A stretch of DNA of 45,982 nucleotides from an uncultured Bacilli bacterium (GCA_947632405.1 CANRPE010000006.1:1-45982), one strand, 5' to 3'. Counted from the first letter of the stretch, positions 16,230 to 26,188 are shown. Notes: generated by a model from the letters alone, not told the origin. A program made the numbers and translations.

Positions 16230-16631
16230 TTACCAAATATAAGCTAGAACTTCCCCACCTATATTTTGTTTACGAGCTTCTTTATCTGTCATAATTCCCT
16301 TAGATGTAGAAATAATCGCAATTCCTAAACCATTTAATACTTTAGGAATTTCATCATTTTTCGCATATACACGAAGTCCTGGTTTGGAAATTCTCTTTAA
16401 TCCAGTTATAACTCTTTCACGTTTTTCAGTATATTTTAAAGTTAAAACTAGACTACCTTGAACATCATTTTTTTCTAGTTTATAGTCTTTTATAAATCCT
16501 TCATCTTTTAAAATTCTAGCGATTTCACTTTTTACTTTAGAAGCAGGAACTTTTACTTCTTCATAACGCATTTGATTTGCATTACGAATACGTGTTAACA
16601 TATCTGCTATTGTATCTGTTACTACTGCCAT
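16230..16631 (-). CDS. rpsH: 30S ribosomal protein S8
   Basis: Protein of 133 residues; [15 protein letters not shown] at the N-terminus and [26 protein letters not shown] at the C-terminus, given here in part as the S8 hallmark. It binds helix 21 of 16S rRNA and in enterobacteria represses the spc operon; no such site was identified here. Confidence 0.97.
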   Translation of the reverse strand: MAVVTDTIADMLTRIRNANQMRYEEVKVPASKVKSEIARILKDEGFIKDYKLEKNDVQGSLVLTLKYTEKRERVITGLKRISKPGLRVYAKNDEIPKVLNGLGIAIISTSKGIMTDKEARKQNIGGEVLAYIW

Positions 16632-16650
16632 AATTTTTCCTCCTTTCCAA

Positions 16651-16836
16651 TTACCAACTTGATTTTTTTATTCCTGGTATTTGTCCTTTATAAGCTAATT
16701 CACGAAAGCAAATACGGCATATACCAAACTTGCTCATAACAGCATGTGGTCTTCCACAACGAGAACATCTAGTATATTCACGTACTTTGAATTTTTGTGG
16801 TCTATTAGCTTTAACAATCATACTTTTTCTTGCCAT
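16651..16836 (-). CDS. rpsN: 30S ribosomal protein S14, zinc type
   Basis: Protein of 61 residues of the short zinc-binding S14 type (S14p/S29e): CSRCGRP and CRICFREL supply the four Cys. I chose the ATG at 16836 ([14 protein letters not shown]); the open frame to 16878 would overlap rplE. A GGAGG-like site is just upstream of the ATG. Confidence 0.96.
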   Translation of the reverse strand: MARKSMIVKANRPQKFKVREYTRCSRCGRPHAVMSKFGICRICFRELAYKGQIPGIKKSSW

Positions 16837-16849
16837 TTTTACCCTCCAA

Positions 16850-17389
16850 TTACTTTCTAAAAGGAATTCCAAGTCCATTTAATAAGTCAAATGATTCCTC
16901 ATTAGTTTTTGCTGTTGTTACAAAAACAATATCCATACCTCTAACTTTTACAACTTCATCATAATTTATTTCTGAGAAAATTAATTGTTCTTTAATTCCC
17001 ATTGTATAATTTCCTCTCCCATCAAATGCTTTTGGAGATACTCCTCTAAAGTCACGTACTTGTGGAAGTGCAATAGAAATTAATTTATCCATAAAGTTAT
17101 ACATATTTTCTCCTCTTAGTGTAACTTTACAACCAATAGATTGACCTTCTCTTACTTTAAATCCTGCAATTGATTTTTTAGCTTTAGTTACTACTGGCTT
17201 TTGTCCAGAGATTACTGCTAAATCTGCTACTGCTGCATCTAATAATTTAGAATTTGTAGTAGCATCTCCAACTCCCATATTAATTACGATTTTTTCTAAC
17301 TTAGGAGCTTGCATTATTGATTTATAATTGTATTTACTCATTAAACTTGGAACAACTTCTTTTAAGTATTTTTCTTTTAGGCGGTTCAT
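16850..17389 (-). CDS. rplE: 50S ribosomal protein L5
   Basis: Protein of 179 residues; [20 protein letters not shown]-like [17 protein letters not shown] and [20 protein letters not shown] are conserved. It binds 5S rRNA and contacts the P-site tRNA. Confidence 0.97.
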   Translation of the reverse strand: MNRLKEKYLKEVVPSLMSKYNYKSIMQAPKLEKIVINMGVGDATTNSKLLDAAVADLAVISGQKPVVTKAKKSIAGFKVREGQSIGCKVTLRGENMYNFMDKLISIALPQVRDFRGVSPKAFDGRGNYTMGIKEQLIFSEINYDEVVKVRGMDIVFVTTAKTNEESFDLLNGLGIPFRK

Positions 17390-17407
17390 AATTTACCCTC
17401 CTTTCAA

Positions 17408-17716
17408 TTAATCAAGCTTTTCGTTTGATTTTTTTGCTATTCTTATTTTTTTATTATTTTTATCTGTTGTATGTCCTATTCTAGTTCTTTTCTTAGATTT
17501 AGGATCAATAATCATAACATTAGATGCATGAATTGGAGCTTCCATTTCGATAATTCCACCAGCAGTTTGTCCATTTCCTTTTTGATGTTTCTTAACAATA
17601 TGTACACCTTCAACAACTACTTTATTTTCTGCTCTTAATGTTTTAATAATCTTTCCTTCTTTTCCTCTATCAGAACCAGTGATAACTACAACTTTATCTC
17701 CTACTTTTAAGTCCAT
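17408..17716 (-). CDS. rplX: 50S ribosomal protein L24
   Basis: Protein of 102 residues with an N-terminal KOW motif (KVGDKVVVITGSDRGKEGKI). It is an assembly initiator that binds the 5' part of 23S rRNA. Between rplN and rplE. Confidence 0.97.
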   Translation of the reverse strand: MDLKVGDKVVVITGSDRGKEGKIIKTLRAENKVVVEGVHIVKKHQKGNGQTAGGIIEMEAPIHASNVMIIDPKSKKRTRIGHTTDKNNKKIRIAKKSNEKLD

Positions 17717-17728
17717 ACTTATCCTCCT

Positions 17729-18097
17729 TTATAGTACTTCTTTTGCTAAAGATACTATTTTCATATAATCTTTATCACGAAGTTCTCTTGCTACTGGTCC
17801 AAAAATACGAGTTCCTACTGGACTCTTGTCATCTTTAATAATGACACAAGCATTGTCATCGAACTTGATATAACTTCCATCTTCACGACGAATACCTTTA
17901 CGGCTACGAACGATAACTGCCTTTACAACTTTTCCTTTTTTCATGTTTGAGTTAGGTATTGCATTTTTTACAGTACCAACTACAACATCACCAATATTTC
18001 CAGTCTTAACTTTACTTCCTCCAAGCACACGGATTACTAATAATTCACGAGCACCAGAGTTGTCAGCAACTTTCATACGACTTTCTTGTTGTAACAT
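17729..18097 (-). CDS. rplN: 50S ribosomal protein L14
   Basis: Protein of 122 residues; [20 protein letters not shown] at the start and [13 protein letters not shown] near the end are fully typical. It forms an intersubunit bridge with 16S rRNA. Confidence 0.97.
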   Translation of the reverse strand: MLQQESRMKVADNSGARELLVIRVLGGSKVKTGNIGDVVVGTVKNAIPNSNMKKGKVVKAVIVRSRKGIRREDGSYIKFDDNACVIIKDDKSPVGTRIFGPVARELRDKDYMKIVSLAKEVL

Positions 18098-18122
18098 AAA
18101 TTATTCCTCCTCACCTAAGCAA

Positions 18123-18383
18123 TTAAATAATTACTGCTTCTTTTACAATTTCTTTTAAGTAGAAATGTTTCGTTTTAGAGATTGGTCTAGTTGATACTAT
18201 ACGAACGATATCTCCTACTTTTGCTTTATTTGTTTCATCATGAACACAATATTTTTTAGAGCTTTTTACTCTTTTATGATATAATGGATGATTTTTATAA
18301 CTTTCGACTAAAACGGTAATAGTTTTATTGTTAGCAGCACTTACTACTTTTCCAACAAATTCTTTTTTGATCGCTTTTTCCAT
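18123..18383 (-). CDS. rpsQ: 30S ribosomal protein S17
   Basis: Protein of 86 residues, OB fold; [19 protein letters not shown] and [14 protein letters not shown] are conserved. I chose the ATG at 18383, 6 nt after an AGGAGG site; the open frame to 18410 would place that site inside the gene. Confidence 0.95.
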   Translation of the reverse strand: MEKAIKKEFVGKVVSAANNKTITVLVESYKNHPLYHKRVKSSKKYCVHDETNKAKVGDIVRIVSTRPISKTKHFYLKEIVKEAVII

Positions 18384-18393
18384 TTCCATCCTC

Positions 18394-18588
18394 CTATTCA
18401 TTTGCTTCACGTTCTTTTAGAACGGTTTTCATTCTAGCAACGGTGTGTCTTAAATCTCTAATTCTTGAAGGTTTTTCAAGATTACCTGTTGCTTGTTGAA
18501 AACGTAAATTAAATAGTTCTTCTTTTGTTTCTACTAATTTCTTTTCGATTTCTTCAGTAGATAATTCTCTGATTTCATTAACCTTCAT
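18394..18588 (-). CDS. rpmC: 50S ribosomal protein L29
   Basis: Protein of 64 residues: [18 protein letters not shown], then [20 protein letters not shown]. Two antiparallel helices near the exit tunnel, docking site for trigger factor and SRP. The ATG at 18588 lies 1 nt after the rplP stop, and the end of rplP supplies the GGTGGTGA Shine-Dalgarno, so translation is probably coupled. Confidence 0.96.
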   Translation of the reverse strand: MKVNEIRELSTEEIEKKLVETKEELFNLRFQQATGNLEKPSRIRDLRHTVARMKTVLKEREANE

Positions 18589-18589
18589 T

Positions 18590-19009
18590 TTATTCACCAC
18601 CATTTTCTTTCTTAACAAATTTTGTGGCAACTGGTAATTTATGTGATGCAAGTCTCAATGCTTCACGAGCAACTTCTTCGCTAACTCCAGAAATTTCAAA
18701 CATAATTTTTCCTTCTTTAACAACTGCAACCCAACCTTCTACATTACCTTTACCTTTACCTTGACGAGTACCAATTGGTTTTTTAGTAAGTGGCATATGT
18801 GGGAATATATTAATCCAAACTTTACCACCACGTTTCATATAACGAGTCATTGCAACACGAGCGGCTTCAATTTGATTTGCAGTAATCCAAGCACCTGATT
18901 TTGCTTGTAAACCAAATTCTCCAAAACTTAATGTTGTATTACCCTTTGACTTTCCTTCGTAAGGTAATCTATGTACACGACGATATTTTGTTCTTGACGG
19001 TATTAACAT
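18590..19009 (-). CDS. rplP: 50S ribosomal protein L16
   Basis: Protein of 139 residues; [14 protein letters not shown] at the start, then [14 protein letters not shown] and the conserved [12 protein letters not shown] loop that reaches towards the peptidyl-transferase centre. Located between rpsC and rpmC. Confidence 0.97.
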   Translation of the reverse strand: MLIPSRTKYRRVHRLPYEGKSKGNTTLSFGEFGLQAKSGAWITANQIEAARVAMTRYMKRGGKVWINIFPHMPLTKKPIGTRQGKGKGNVEGWVAVVKEGKIMFEISGVSEEVAREALRLASHKLPVATKFVKKENGGE

Positions 19010-19010
19010 A

Positions 19011-19664
19011 TTAATTACCTCCTTTAGCCTTTTTTGAATTTAGGATTTCTCCTTTATAGATCCAAACCTTTACACCAATTTTACCAAATGTTGTGTCAGC
19101 TTCACTTTGAGCATAATCAACATCCGCTCTTAATGTGTGTAGAGGAATAGTTCCTTCTGTATATCCTTCACTACGTGCCATATCAGCACCACCTAAACGT
19201 CCAGATACAGATGTTTTTATTCCTTTAGCTCCTGCTTTCATTGCATTTCTAATTGCACGTTTTTGCGCCATACGGAATGATGCTCTATTACTAATTTGAT
19301 TAGCAATTTGATCTGCAACTAATTTAGCATTTAAATCTACTTTTTTAATATCAACAATTGAGATTTGAACATTTTCATCTGCAACTTTTGACAATATTTT
19401 CTTTAATTTTTCAATTTCTTCTCCACCACGGCCAATCATAACACCTGGTTTAGAAGTATGAATTACAACTTCACATCTCTTGGCATTTCTTTCTATTTCA
19501 ACTTTAGCAATACCAGCATTTTTTAAATTTTGTTCTATATACTTACGAATCTTAATATCTTTATCTAAGTACTTAGAAAAATCTTTTTTATTAGAATACC
19601 ATCTTGCTTCCCAGTCTTTATTAATGCCAAGTCTTAGTCCATTAGGATTTACCTTTTGTCCCAT
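19011..19664 (-). CDS. rpsC: 30S ribosomal protein S3
   Basis: Protein of 217 residues: [14 protein letters not shown] at the start, KH domain with [14 protein letters not shown], then the C-terminal domain with [18 protein letters not shown]. With S4 and S5 it lines the mRNA entry channel. Confidence 0.97.
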   Translation of the reverse strand: MGQKVNPNGLRLGINKDWEARWYSNKKDFSKYLDKDIKIRKYIEQNLKNAGIAKVEIERNAKRCEVVIHTSKPGVMIGRGGEEIEKLKKILSKVADENVQISIVDIKKVDLNAKLVADQIANQISNRASFRMAQKRAIRNAMKAGAKGIKTSVSGRLGGADMARSEGYTEGTIPLHTLRADVDYAQSEADTTFGKIGVKVWIYKGEILNSKKAKGGN

Positions 19665-19681
19665 TCTTGTAACCTCCTTAA

Positions 19682-20014
19682 TTATTTTGTAGCCACTGTA
19701 ATTATAATGTGACTAGTTCTATGATTATTATGTCCAATATGAGAACGTGAATCAAACATATGACGTTTCATAACAGGACCTGCATCTACTCTTGCTTCTT
19801 TTACATATAATGTTGTTTCGTCTGCACCATTATTATTAACAGCGTTTGCAATAGCAGAATCTAAAACTTTTTTAGTAAGCTTAGCGGATTTATTATTTAC
19901 GTTTACTAATATATTTCGTGCTTCACTAATGTTTTTGCCACGAATTAAATCTGCTACTAAACGAGCTCTAATAGGTGAAACACGAAGCATCTTTGCAATT
20001 GCTTTTGCTTCCAT
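19682..20014 (-). CDS. rplV: 50S ribosomal protein L22
   Basis: Protein of 110 residues; [16 protein letters not shown] and the hairpin tip [16 protein letters not shown]. The long beta hairpin lines the exit tunnel and is a site of macrolide-resistance changes in other bacteria. The loop here reads [12 protein letters not shown], where most bacteria have PxxKRxxPRAxGRA, so the tunnel tip is atypical. Confidence 0.95.
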   Translation of the reverse strand: MEAKAIAKMLRVSPIRARLVADLIRGKNISEARNILVNVNNKSAKLTKKVLDSAIANAVNNNGADETTLYVKEARVDAGPVMKRHMFDSRSHIGHNNHRTSHIIITVATK

Positions 20015-20038
20015 ATACTTTTCCTCCTAGTCAAAATT

Positions 20039-20308
20039 TTATTTCTTTTTATCTGAACCATGTCCACCAAATTTACGAGTTAAAGAAAATTCTCCAAGCT
20101 TATGTCCAACCATATCTTCTGTAACATATACTGGAATAAACTCGTGTCCATTGTGAACTGCAAATGTGTGTCCTATAAAATCAGGAAAAATAGTAGAACG
20201 ACGTGACCAAGTTTTTATAACTTCTTTTTTTCCAGACTTATTTAATTCTTGAACCTTTTTTAATAATCTTTCGAAAACATAAGGTCCTTTTTTTAAACTT
20301 CTTGCCAT
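20039..20308 (-). CDS. rpsS: 30S ribosomal protein S19
   Basis: Protein of 89 residues: [18 protein letters not shown], then [20 protein letters not shown] and the C-terminal [14 protein letters not shown]. It lies in the 30S head in contact with S13. Confidence 0.97.
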   Translation of the reverse strand: MARSLKKGPYVFERLLKKVQELNKSGKKEVIKTWSRRSTIFPDFIGHTFAVHNGHEFIPVYVTEDMVGHKLGEFSLTRKFGGHGSDKKK

Positions 20309-20324
20309 TACTTTTCATCCTTTC

Positions 20325-21155
20325 CTATTTACCATTACGACGACGTACAATAAATTTATCAGATTGTTTTTTCTTACGTGTCTTATATCCAAGTGCAGGT
20401 TTACCCCAAGGTGTTACTGGTGCTTTACGTCCAATAGGTGCACGTCCTTCACCACCACCATGTGGATGGTCATTAGGATTCATAACAGAACCTCTTACTG
20501 TAGGTCTAATTCCCATATGACGTTTACGACCTGCTTTTCCAATTTTTACAAGTGATGAGTCTTCATTTCCAACTTCACCAATAGTAGCCATACAAGTGCC
20601 AAGAACCTTTCTTTGTTCTCCACTTGATAAACGAATCATTACATATTTACCTTCACGTCCAAGAATTTGAGCAGATGCTCCAGCGCTTCTTGCTAATTCT
20701 CCACCTTTTCCTGGTCTAAGTTCAATATTATGAATCGTAGTACCAACAGGAATTGACATAATTGGTAGTGCATTTCCAACTTTAATGTCAGCTCCTTCTC
20801 CAGACATTATCGTCATACCAACTTCTAAAGTTTTAGGAGCGATAATGTATCTTTTTTCTCCGTCTGCATAATTAATTAAAGCGATATTAGCAGTTCTATT
20901 TGGATCATATTCAATACTTGCTACGACTCCAGGTACGTTAACTTTATTTCTTTTAAAATCAATGATACGATATTTTCTTTTTACTCCGCCACCTTGATGA
21001 CGAACTGTAATCTTACCTTGATTATTACGTCCACCATTTTTTCTAATGGTAACGACAAGACTTTTTTCAGGAGTAGTTTTAGTAATTTCTTCATTTACTA
21101 AAGTACTCATTTTTCTACGTCCTGGTGTAGTAGGTTTATAATTTCTTATTGCCAT
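20325..21155 (-). CDS. rplB: 50S ribosomal protein L2
   Basis: Protein of 276 residues, normal length. It begins [17 protein letters not shown] and contains [19 protein letters not shown], and the C-terminal [20 protein letters not shown] with the highly conserved His at the peptidyl-transferase support region. Essential for subunit association and tRNA binding. Confidence 0.98.
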   Translation of the reverse strand: MAIRNYKPTTPGRRKMSTLVNEEITKTTPEKSLVVTIRKNGGRNNQGKITVRHQGGGVKRKYRIIDFKRNKVNVPGVVASIEYDPNRTANIALINYADGEKRYIIAPKTLEVGMTIMSGEGADIKVGNALPIMSIPVGTTIHNIELRPGKGGELARSAGASAQILGREGKYVMIRLSSGEQRKVLGTCMATIGEVGNEDSSLVKIGKAGRKRHMGIRPTVRGSVMNPNDHPHGGGEGRAPIGRKAPVTPWGKPALGYKTRKKKQSDKFIVRRRNGK

Positions 21156-21169
21156 AACTTTTTTCCTCC

Positions 21170-21454
21170 TTAACCAAGATCAATTGTTTGACCATCTGCT
21201 AGAGTAACAATAGCTTTCTTTGATCTGTTTGTTAACCCAGCATAACGACCAACCCTTCTTTTTTTAGGTTTTTCATTCAATGTTTTTATTGAAGTTACTT
21301 TTACTTTAAATATTTTTTCAATAGCAGCCTTAATTTCTGTTTTATTTGCTTTAGGGTCTACTTTAAATGTATATTTTCCTTCTTCTTTTGCAATTTGACT
21401 TTTTTCAGTAATTACTGGTGCTTTGATAATTTCTAAATATTTTGTATCTTGCAT
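21170..21454 (-). CDS. rplW: 50S ribosomal protein L23
   Basis: Protein of 94 residues; [40 protein letters not shown] and [10 protein letters not shown]. It sits at the exit tunnel and binds trigger factor/SRP. It starts on the last base of the rplD stop codon. Confidence 0.97.
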   Translation of the reverse strand: MQDTKYLEIIKAPVITEKSQIAKEEGKYTFKVDPKANKTEIKAAIEKIFKVKVTSIKTLNEKPKKRRVGRYAGLTNRSKKAIVTLADGQTIDLG

Positions 21455-22080
21455 TATGCTAGCACCTCCTCAATTTGTTCTAATGCATCTTTTGTTACTA
21501 CTATACAATCAGCTGCTACTATATCAAGAGCACTAATTTCTTCTGGAGTAACTAAAAATACATTTGCTAAGTTTCTTGTAGCTAAAATAGTATTTTCATC
21601 AAACTCTTTTACTACTAATAAAACTTTTTTATCAGCAACTTTTAATGCTTCTAATACTTTGATAAAAGATTTTGTTTTAGGTGTTTCTAAAACTAATTCT
21701 TCTAAGACAATAATTGCGTTTTCCATTGCTTTATGTGAATATGCAGATTTAATTGCAATTTGTCTTTCTTTACGATTTTGTTTTTTACTATAATCGCGAG
21801 GTACTGGAGTTCCATATCTTCCTCCACCTACCCATTGGACTGCTCTAATAGAACCTTGACGAGCATGCCCTGTTCCTTTTTGTCTCCATGGTTTTCTTCC
21901 ACCACCACTAACTTCTGAACGAGTTTTTGTTGAATGTGTTCCTTGTCTAAGTGATGCACGTCCTAAAATAATTGCATCATATAAAACTTTATCATTTGGA
22001 GTTATTCCAAATACATTTTCATTTAATTTAACATCATTAATTTTCTCACCTTTAAGATTGAAAAGATCTATTTTTTTCAT
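21454..22080 (-). CDS. rplD: 50S ribosomal protein L4
   Basis: Protein of 208 residues; [20 protein letters not shown] and [20 protein letters not shown] form the extended loop in the exit tunnel. I chose the ATG at 22080, 7 nt after GGAGG; the frame is open to 22101 but that part contains the ribosome-binding site. L4 represses the S10 operon in E. coli. Here a CATCACA/TGTGATG inverted repeat lies just upstream of rplD and the operon leader is strongly folded. Confidence 0.96.
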   Translation of the reverse strand: MKKIDLFNLKGEKINDVKLNENVFGITPNDKVLYDAIILGRASLRQGTHSTKTRSEVSGGGRKPWRQKGTGHARQGSIRAVQWVGGGRYGTPVPRDYSKKQNRKERQIAIKSAYSHKAMENAIIVLEELVLETPKTKSFIKVLEALKVADKKVLLVVKEFDENTILATRNLANVFLVTPEEISALDIVAADCIVVTKDALEQIEEVLA

Positions 22081-22095
22081 ATCATTTCCTCCTTT

Positions 22096-22143
22096 CATCA
22101 CATTATTATCATAACTTTATTTATATAGTAATCGTTTGTGATG
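22096..22143 (-). promoter_or_regulatory. inverted repeat between rplC and rplD
   Basis: CATCACA (22137-22143 on the minus strand) and TGTGATG (22096-22102) are perfect inverted repeats that enclose 34 AT-rich bases and end just before the rplD ribosome-binding site. This is the widest gap in the S10 part of the cluster. It could be an RNA hairpin controlling rplD translation. Confidence 0.4.
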
Positions 22144-22144
22144 A

Positions 22145-22948
22145 CTATTCTGCTGTTTTTTCTTCTGCAGATGATTCTTCTGTTTTTTCTTCTTCAGCAA
22201 GTGTTTCTGTAGTTTCTTCTTTTGTATCTTCTAGAACTACATTTTCTGTTTCTTCTGATGCAGTATCTAATACTTCTACTTCTTCAACATAAGTGATTAA
22301 ATCAGCTTTTTCATTTACAGCATCAGGTTTTTTAACAGCTGTGCGAATGATAACTAATGATTGTTTAGGACCTGGAACATTTCCTTTTATAAGAATTACG
22401 TTATTTTCTTTATCAATTGAAATAACTTCAAGATTTTGAATTGTTGTTTTTGCATTACCCATGTGCCCTGGCATTTTTTTACCTTTTAAAACATGCATTG
22501 GTAACATAGTACCAAGTGAACCAACACCTCTATGATATTGAGAACCATGTCCCATGGGACCACGAGATTGATTATATCTTTTGATTACACCTTGGAATCC
22601 TTTACCTTTACTAATTCCACTTACATCAACCATTTCTCCTTCTTTGAAAATATCAACAGAAATAACTTGACCTAAAGTATAATCTCCTACATTTACACCT
22701 CTGATTTCTCTTAAGAAGCGCTTAGGTTCTGTATTTGCTTTTTTTGTATGACCCAATTGTGGTTTGTTTACTGCTTTTTCTTTTATTGTACTTGTACCAA
22801 GTTGAATAGCATCATAACCATCTTTTTCAACTGTTTTGATTTGAGTAACTACATTTGGTTCTACTTCAATAACAGTTACCGGAATTAATTTACCATTTTT
22901 TGTAAATACTTGAGTCATTCCGATTTTTTTACCTAAGATTCCTTTCAT
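22145..22948 (-). CDS. rplC: 50S ribosomal protein L3 with acidic C-terminal tail
   Basis: The first about 210 residues are a normal L3 ([48 protein letters not shown]). The gene then continues for nearly 60 residues of low-complexity sequence rich in Glu, Thr and Ser ([18 protein letters not shown], then [16 protein letters not shown]), giving 267 residues against about 209 in B. subtilis. The tail is in frame, without a frameshift, and ends 65 nt before rplD. L3 is an early-assembly protein near the peptidyl-transferase centre; an acidic tail on such a basic protein is unusual. Confidence 0.96.
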   Translation of the reverse strand: MKGILGKKIGMTQVFTKNGKLIPVTVIEVEPNVVTQIKTVEKDGYDAIQLGTSTIKEKAVNKPQLGHTKKANTEPKRFLREIRGVNVGDYTLGQVISVDIFKEGEMVDVSGISKGKGFQGVIKRYNQSRGPMGHGSQYHRGVGSLGTMLPMHVLKGKKMPGHMGNAKTTIQNLEVISIDKENNVILIKGNVPGPKQSLVIIRTAVKKPDAVNEKADLITYVEEVEVLDTASEETENVVLEDTKEETTETLAEEEKTEESSAEEKTAE

Positions 22949-22965
22949 TTTTATTTCCTCCTAAA

Positions 22966-23277
22966 TTATTTTGTTTTAATATCAATATCAACACCACTAG
23001 GTAAATCTAAATGTGCTAATGCATCAATAGTTTCCTTACTTGGATTTTTGATATCTATTAGTCTTTTATGTGTACGCATTTCGAATTGTTCACGAGAATC
23101 TTTATATTTATGAACAGCTCTTAAAATAGTAAATTTTTCAATTTCAGTTGGAAGTGGAACTGGTCCAGAAATTTCTCCACCTGATCTTTTTATTGTTTCT
23201 ACAATTTTAGTAGCTGCATTGTCTAAAATTCTATGATCGTAAGCTTTTAAACGAATACGAACTGTTGCTTTTGACAT
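22966..23277 (-). CDS. rpsJ: 30S ribosomal protein S10
   Basis: Protein of 103 residues; [40 protein letters not shown] and the C-terminal [13 protein letters not shown]. In 30S it sits in the head; it also acts as NusE in transcription antitermination. First gene of the 29-gene ribosomal cluster. RBS is AGGGAGG. Confidence 0.97.
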   Translation of the reverse strand: MSKATVRIRLKAYDHRILDNAATKIVETIKRSGGEISGPVPLPTEIEKFTILRAVHKYKDSREQFEMRTHKRLIDIKNPSKETIDALAHLDLPSGVDIDIKTK

Positions 23278-23393
23278 ATATATCCTCCCTTCGCCTATAT
23301 CTAGTATAGACTTGCTCCATGCAAATAACCCAATACTCAGTTAGCAACTTAACCTGGTGTATCGACAACCTTGCATATCTAAGCAGTCACACA
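23278..23393 (-). promoter_or_regulatory. folded leader of the S10 superoperon
   Basis: The roughly 115-nt leader of rpsJ can form a nested hairpin on the minus strand. ATGCAA/TTGCAT (23371-23376 with 23319-23324) forms the base, CGATAC/GTATTG (23359-23364 with 23331-23336) the middle, and CAG-TTA/TAACTG the tip. A second small hairpin CTATA/TATAG lies just before the ribosome-binding site (23295-23309). This is consistent with an autoregulatory ribosomal leader, perhaps for L4; the ligand is not established here. Confidence 0.6.
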
Positions 23394-23399
23394 AATAAA

Positions 23400-23429
23400 A
23401 TTATATCATATAGTTTCCTGTTTTTGCAA
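23400..23429 (-). promoter_or_regulatory. promoter of the S10 superoperon
   Basis: Minus strand: TTGCAA -35 (23424-23429), 18-bp spacer, TATAAT -10 (23400-23405) with TGA just before it. Expected transcript start about 23393. Confidence 0.85.
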
Positions 23430-23455
23430 GTACTTTTGAAATTTTTTTATTTTTC

Positions 23456-23502
23456 AAAAAAATAAAAGATTTAAATAATATTTAGTTTAATTTATTTAAA
23501 TC
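23456..23502 (-). terminator. terminator of dinB
   Basis: Minus strand: GATTTAAATAA and TTATTTAAATC form a perfect 11-bp stem, followed by TTTTATTTTTTT. It lies between dinB and the S10 promoter. Confidence 0.75.
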
Positions 23503-23553
23503 ATTATATAAATATATGAAAGAAAAAAGCGTTTTATGTTTATTACATTTTAT

Positions 23554-24774
23554 TTAGTCTTCTTTTATACGTTTTTGTGACATTCTTTTTCCAAGCATAG
23601 ATGCAGGTACAACAGAATTGCTCCCAAATTTATGATTAATTTCATCAATCTTTTTTTGAAAGGAAGTATCTGTTTTTTCTTCTATTTCTTCATCAAATAA
23701 AGAAATTTGTTTTTTTCGTTCATTGCATAAATCAGCAAGCTTAATACCAATCAACCTAATTGAATCTTTTTTCCAACTATTTTCTAATAAATCAATAACT
23801 GTATTATATATAATTTCTGTTTTATCTGTGGAGTTTTCTAATTTAATTTGTCTTGAATAATTCTCAAAATGATTATTTTTAAAAATGATAGCTACTACAT
23901 TGCAATACTTATTTTTTGCTCTTAACTGCCTACTTAATTCCAAAGTTTGTCTAAATAATACTTCTTTTAATTCATCTATACGATCAACATCTTTAGGTAA
24001 TGTTTCTGATATACTAATACTTTGATTTTTTGACTCTTGAGGTTGTACTTTTGTATCATCAAGTCCATTAGCAGAGTTTTTCAAAAATATAGCTTGATTT
24101 TTAAAATATTTAGTTAAAAATTCCAAATCTTTATTAGCTAAATCACCTATTGTATTAATATCTAATTCTCTAAGTTTTTTTGAGGTCTTTTTTCCTACCA
24201 TAAATAAATCTTCAATTGAAAGAGGCCACATTTTATTTTTAACTTCTTCATCAAATAATGTATGAACTTTATCAGGTTTTTCAAAATCACTTGCCATTTT
24301 AGCACATAGCATATTATTAGCAATTCCAACATTAACTGTAAATCCAAACTTAGTTTTTATTTCATCTTTAATGTGATAAGCTAACTCAATATAATCAGTA
24401 TAAATATATTTAGTACCAGTTAAATCTAAAAAAGCTTCATCTATAGAATATTTTAAAATATTAGGACTATATTGCTTTAAATATTCATGAAATTCTTTGG
24501 ACATATGATAATACCATTGATAATTTGGAGGAAATACTTTTAAATTTGGACACTTTTTTCTAGCTGAATATAATGTTTCTGCTGTGACAATTCCATATTT
24601 TTTAGCAACTGGACTTTTTGCTAAAACTATTCCACTTCTTTTAGTTTCATCACCACCAATAACAGAAGCTATCTTTCTAATATCAATGGAATAGCCTTTT
24701 TGTATAAGTAAAATAGCACTCCATGACAAAAAAGCATTATTTACATCTATATGAAATATAATTCTTTTTGTCAT
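23554..24774 (-). CDS. dinB: Y-family DNA polymerase (DinB/UmuC-like)
   Basis: Translesion DNA polymerase of 406 residues. Seen: the palm motif FHIDVNNAFLSW with metal-binding Asp10, the catalytic YSIDEAFLDL with Asp112-Glu113, helix-hairpin-helix region MVGKKTSKKLRELDI, little finger, and near the C-terminus QISLFD (356-361), a beta-clamp-binding motif. The N-terminal Asn-Asn replaces the more usual Asp-Cys/Met in DMDxFF, close to the DVNNAFLSW form of Firmicutes DinB-like/UmuC proteins. I chose the ATG at 24774 (AGGTGAT upstream) over the GTG at 24783. It has its own promoter and terminator and is monocistronic. Confidence 0.93.
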   Translation of the reverse strand: MTKRIIFHIDVNNAFLSWSAILLIQKGYSIDIRKIASVIGGDETKRSGIVLAKSPVAKKYGIVTAETLYSARKKCPNLKVFPPNYQWYYHMSKEFHEYLKQYSPNILKYSIDEAFLDLTGTKYIYTDYIELAYHIKDEIKTKFGFTVNVGIANNMLCAKMASDFEKPDKVHTLFDEEVKNKMWPLSIEDLFMVGKKTSKKLRELDINTIGDLANKDLEFLTKYFKNQAIFLKNSANGLDDTKVQPQESKNQSISISETLPKDVDRIDELKEVLFRQTLELSRQLRAKNKYCNVVAIIFKNNHFENYSRQIKLENSTDKTEIIYNTVIDLLENSWKKDSIRLIGIKLADLCNERKKQISLFDEEIEEKTDTSFQKKIDEINHKFGSNSVVPASMLGKRMSQKRIKED

Positions 24775-24791
24775 ATAAATCACCTAAATTA

Positions 24792-24820
24792 ATTATAGAA
24801 CATTTTTTCGATATAAACAA
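24792..24820 (-). promoter_or_regulatory. dinB promoter
   Basis: Minus strand: TTGTTT -35 (24815-24820), 17-bp spacer, TATAAT -10 (24792-24797). No obvious LexA box (GAACnnnnGTTC type) is seen around it. Confidence 0.75.
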
Positions 24821-24877
24821 TAAAAATTATTATTAAAATATGATTATTATAATGTTTATTTTAGAATTAATAAATAA

Positions 24878-26155
24878 TTAAATTTTATTATCATTTAAAC
24901 AAAATATAGCATATATAGGTAAGTAACGAATATCTTTTTTTGTTGAAAAATTATTTTCTGTAACACGATAACCTTCTTGTACTGTAAATTTTTTCATTAA
25001 AACAGATAGTGACTTTGCTTTTGACATTAATTTTGTTGTTATTTCAATTGGAACAATTTGCCCCATGCGATTTTGAATAACAAAATTAACTTCAGCTTTT
25101 CCTTGAGATTGATAATAATATAATGAATAACCTGCTTCTATTAATGTTTTAGCGATATGATTTTCGTATAACGTTTCACGTAAATTATCATCTTTTGTTA
25201 TATCTTTTATATTCATATTTAATAAAGAATATAAAAGTCCATCATCTAATAAGTATAATTTAAAACTTTCTTCTTCTCGACAACTACTAAGAGGAGATTT
25301 TATAGTTGTAATTTTATAGCTTCTACAAACAATTTGATTACTAACTAAATAGTTAATACTAGATTCATATTCTTTTGCACGATGGCCATATCCTATTAAA
25401 CCATATTGAAATTTTTTATTTTCTTTACGCAATTGATCTGGAATAGATGATAATACTTCTATACCACGTGGAATATCAATTAAATTTTTATTAAAAGCAA
25501 TCTCTTTAATATAAGCATCCATTATTTTTTGTTTTAAGGCATTAATTTGATTTTCATTAAATCCGTTTAAATAACTAGTAACAATTTCTGGAAAGCCACC
25601 AACCATTAAATATTCATGGAATAAATCAAGTGCAACTTGATGAAAAGGACAAGTTTTTCTTTTTTGAAAAGAATCTCTGATAAGATTAGCTAATTGTTTT
25701 TCACCGCGTGCCCATAAGTATTCTTCAAAATCAAGTTCATACATTGCTTTAAATTGCAACTCTACGCCTTTAAACTCAGATAAATTTTCCCTTCTAGAAG
25801 TAATAACAATAATATGATATTGATTATTGCTATTACCAAATAATTTAATACCTTTAATAATATCAATATCATTAACATTATCAAAAACAATTAAAGTATC
25901 GTTAGGAAGAATTGTTTCTAAAGATAATACTGATAAATTAACAATAATTTTATCAATAGATTTTTCACTTTTAAAAATATCTAATAACTTGGCATAATTA
26001 GTTGTATTAAAATACACAACATTTTTATATTCATTTTTTCCAAATTCTAAAACTGTAAACGTTTTTCCTATTTGTTTAGGACCATAAATAACAAGAGGTT
26101 TTCGAATTATATCATTCTTCCATTTTTGAAGAAATGAAACTATTTTTCGTTCCAT
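24878..26155 (-). CDS. AAA ATPase with DUF4143-like C-terminus
   Basis: Protein of 425 residues of the large family of archaeal/bacterial ATPases joined to a nuclease-like DUF4143 domain. Walker A is GPKQIGKT (25-32). Walker B reads TLIVFDN (87-93), where the usual following Glu is Asn, so hydrolysis may be impaired. The middle has the typical FKAMYELDFEEYLWARGE and LMVGGFPEIV motifs. The C-terminal part holds YYYQSQGKAEVNFVIQNRMG and VPIEIT, the restriction-endonuclease-like core (D/E...E-x-K style, here AEVNFV...PIEIT). The biological role of the family is largely unknown. It has a clear own promoter. Confidence 0.88.
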   Translation of the reverse strand: MERKIVSFLQKWKNDIIRKPLVIYGPKQIGKTFTVLEFGKNEYKNVVYFNTTNYAKLLDIFKSEKSIDKIIVNLSVLSLETILPNDTLIVFDNVNDIDIIKGIKLFGNSNNQYHIIVITSRRENLSEFKGVELQFKAMYELDFEEYLWARGEKQLANLIRDSFQKRKTCPFHQVALDLFHEYLMVGGFPEIVTSYLNGFNENQINALKQKIMDAYIKEIAFNKNLIDIPRGIEVLSSIPDQLRKENKKFQYGLIGYGHRAKEYESSINYLVSNQIVCRSYKITTIKSPLSSCREEESFKLYLLDDGLLYSLLNMNIKDITKDDNLRETLYENHIAKTLIEAGYSLYYYQSQGKAEVNFVIQNRMGQIVPIEITTKLMSKAKSLSVLMKKFTVQEGYRVTENNFSTKKDIRYLPIYAIFCLNDNKI

Positions 26156-26188
26156 AAAGTGTATTCTCCTTACATATTTTATAAAATA

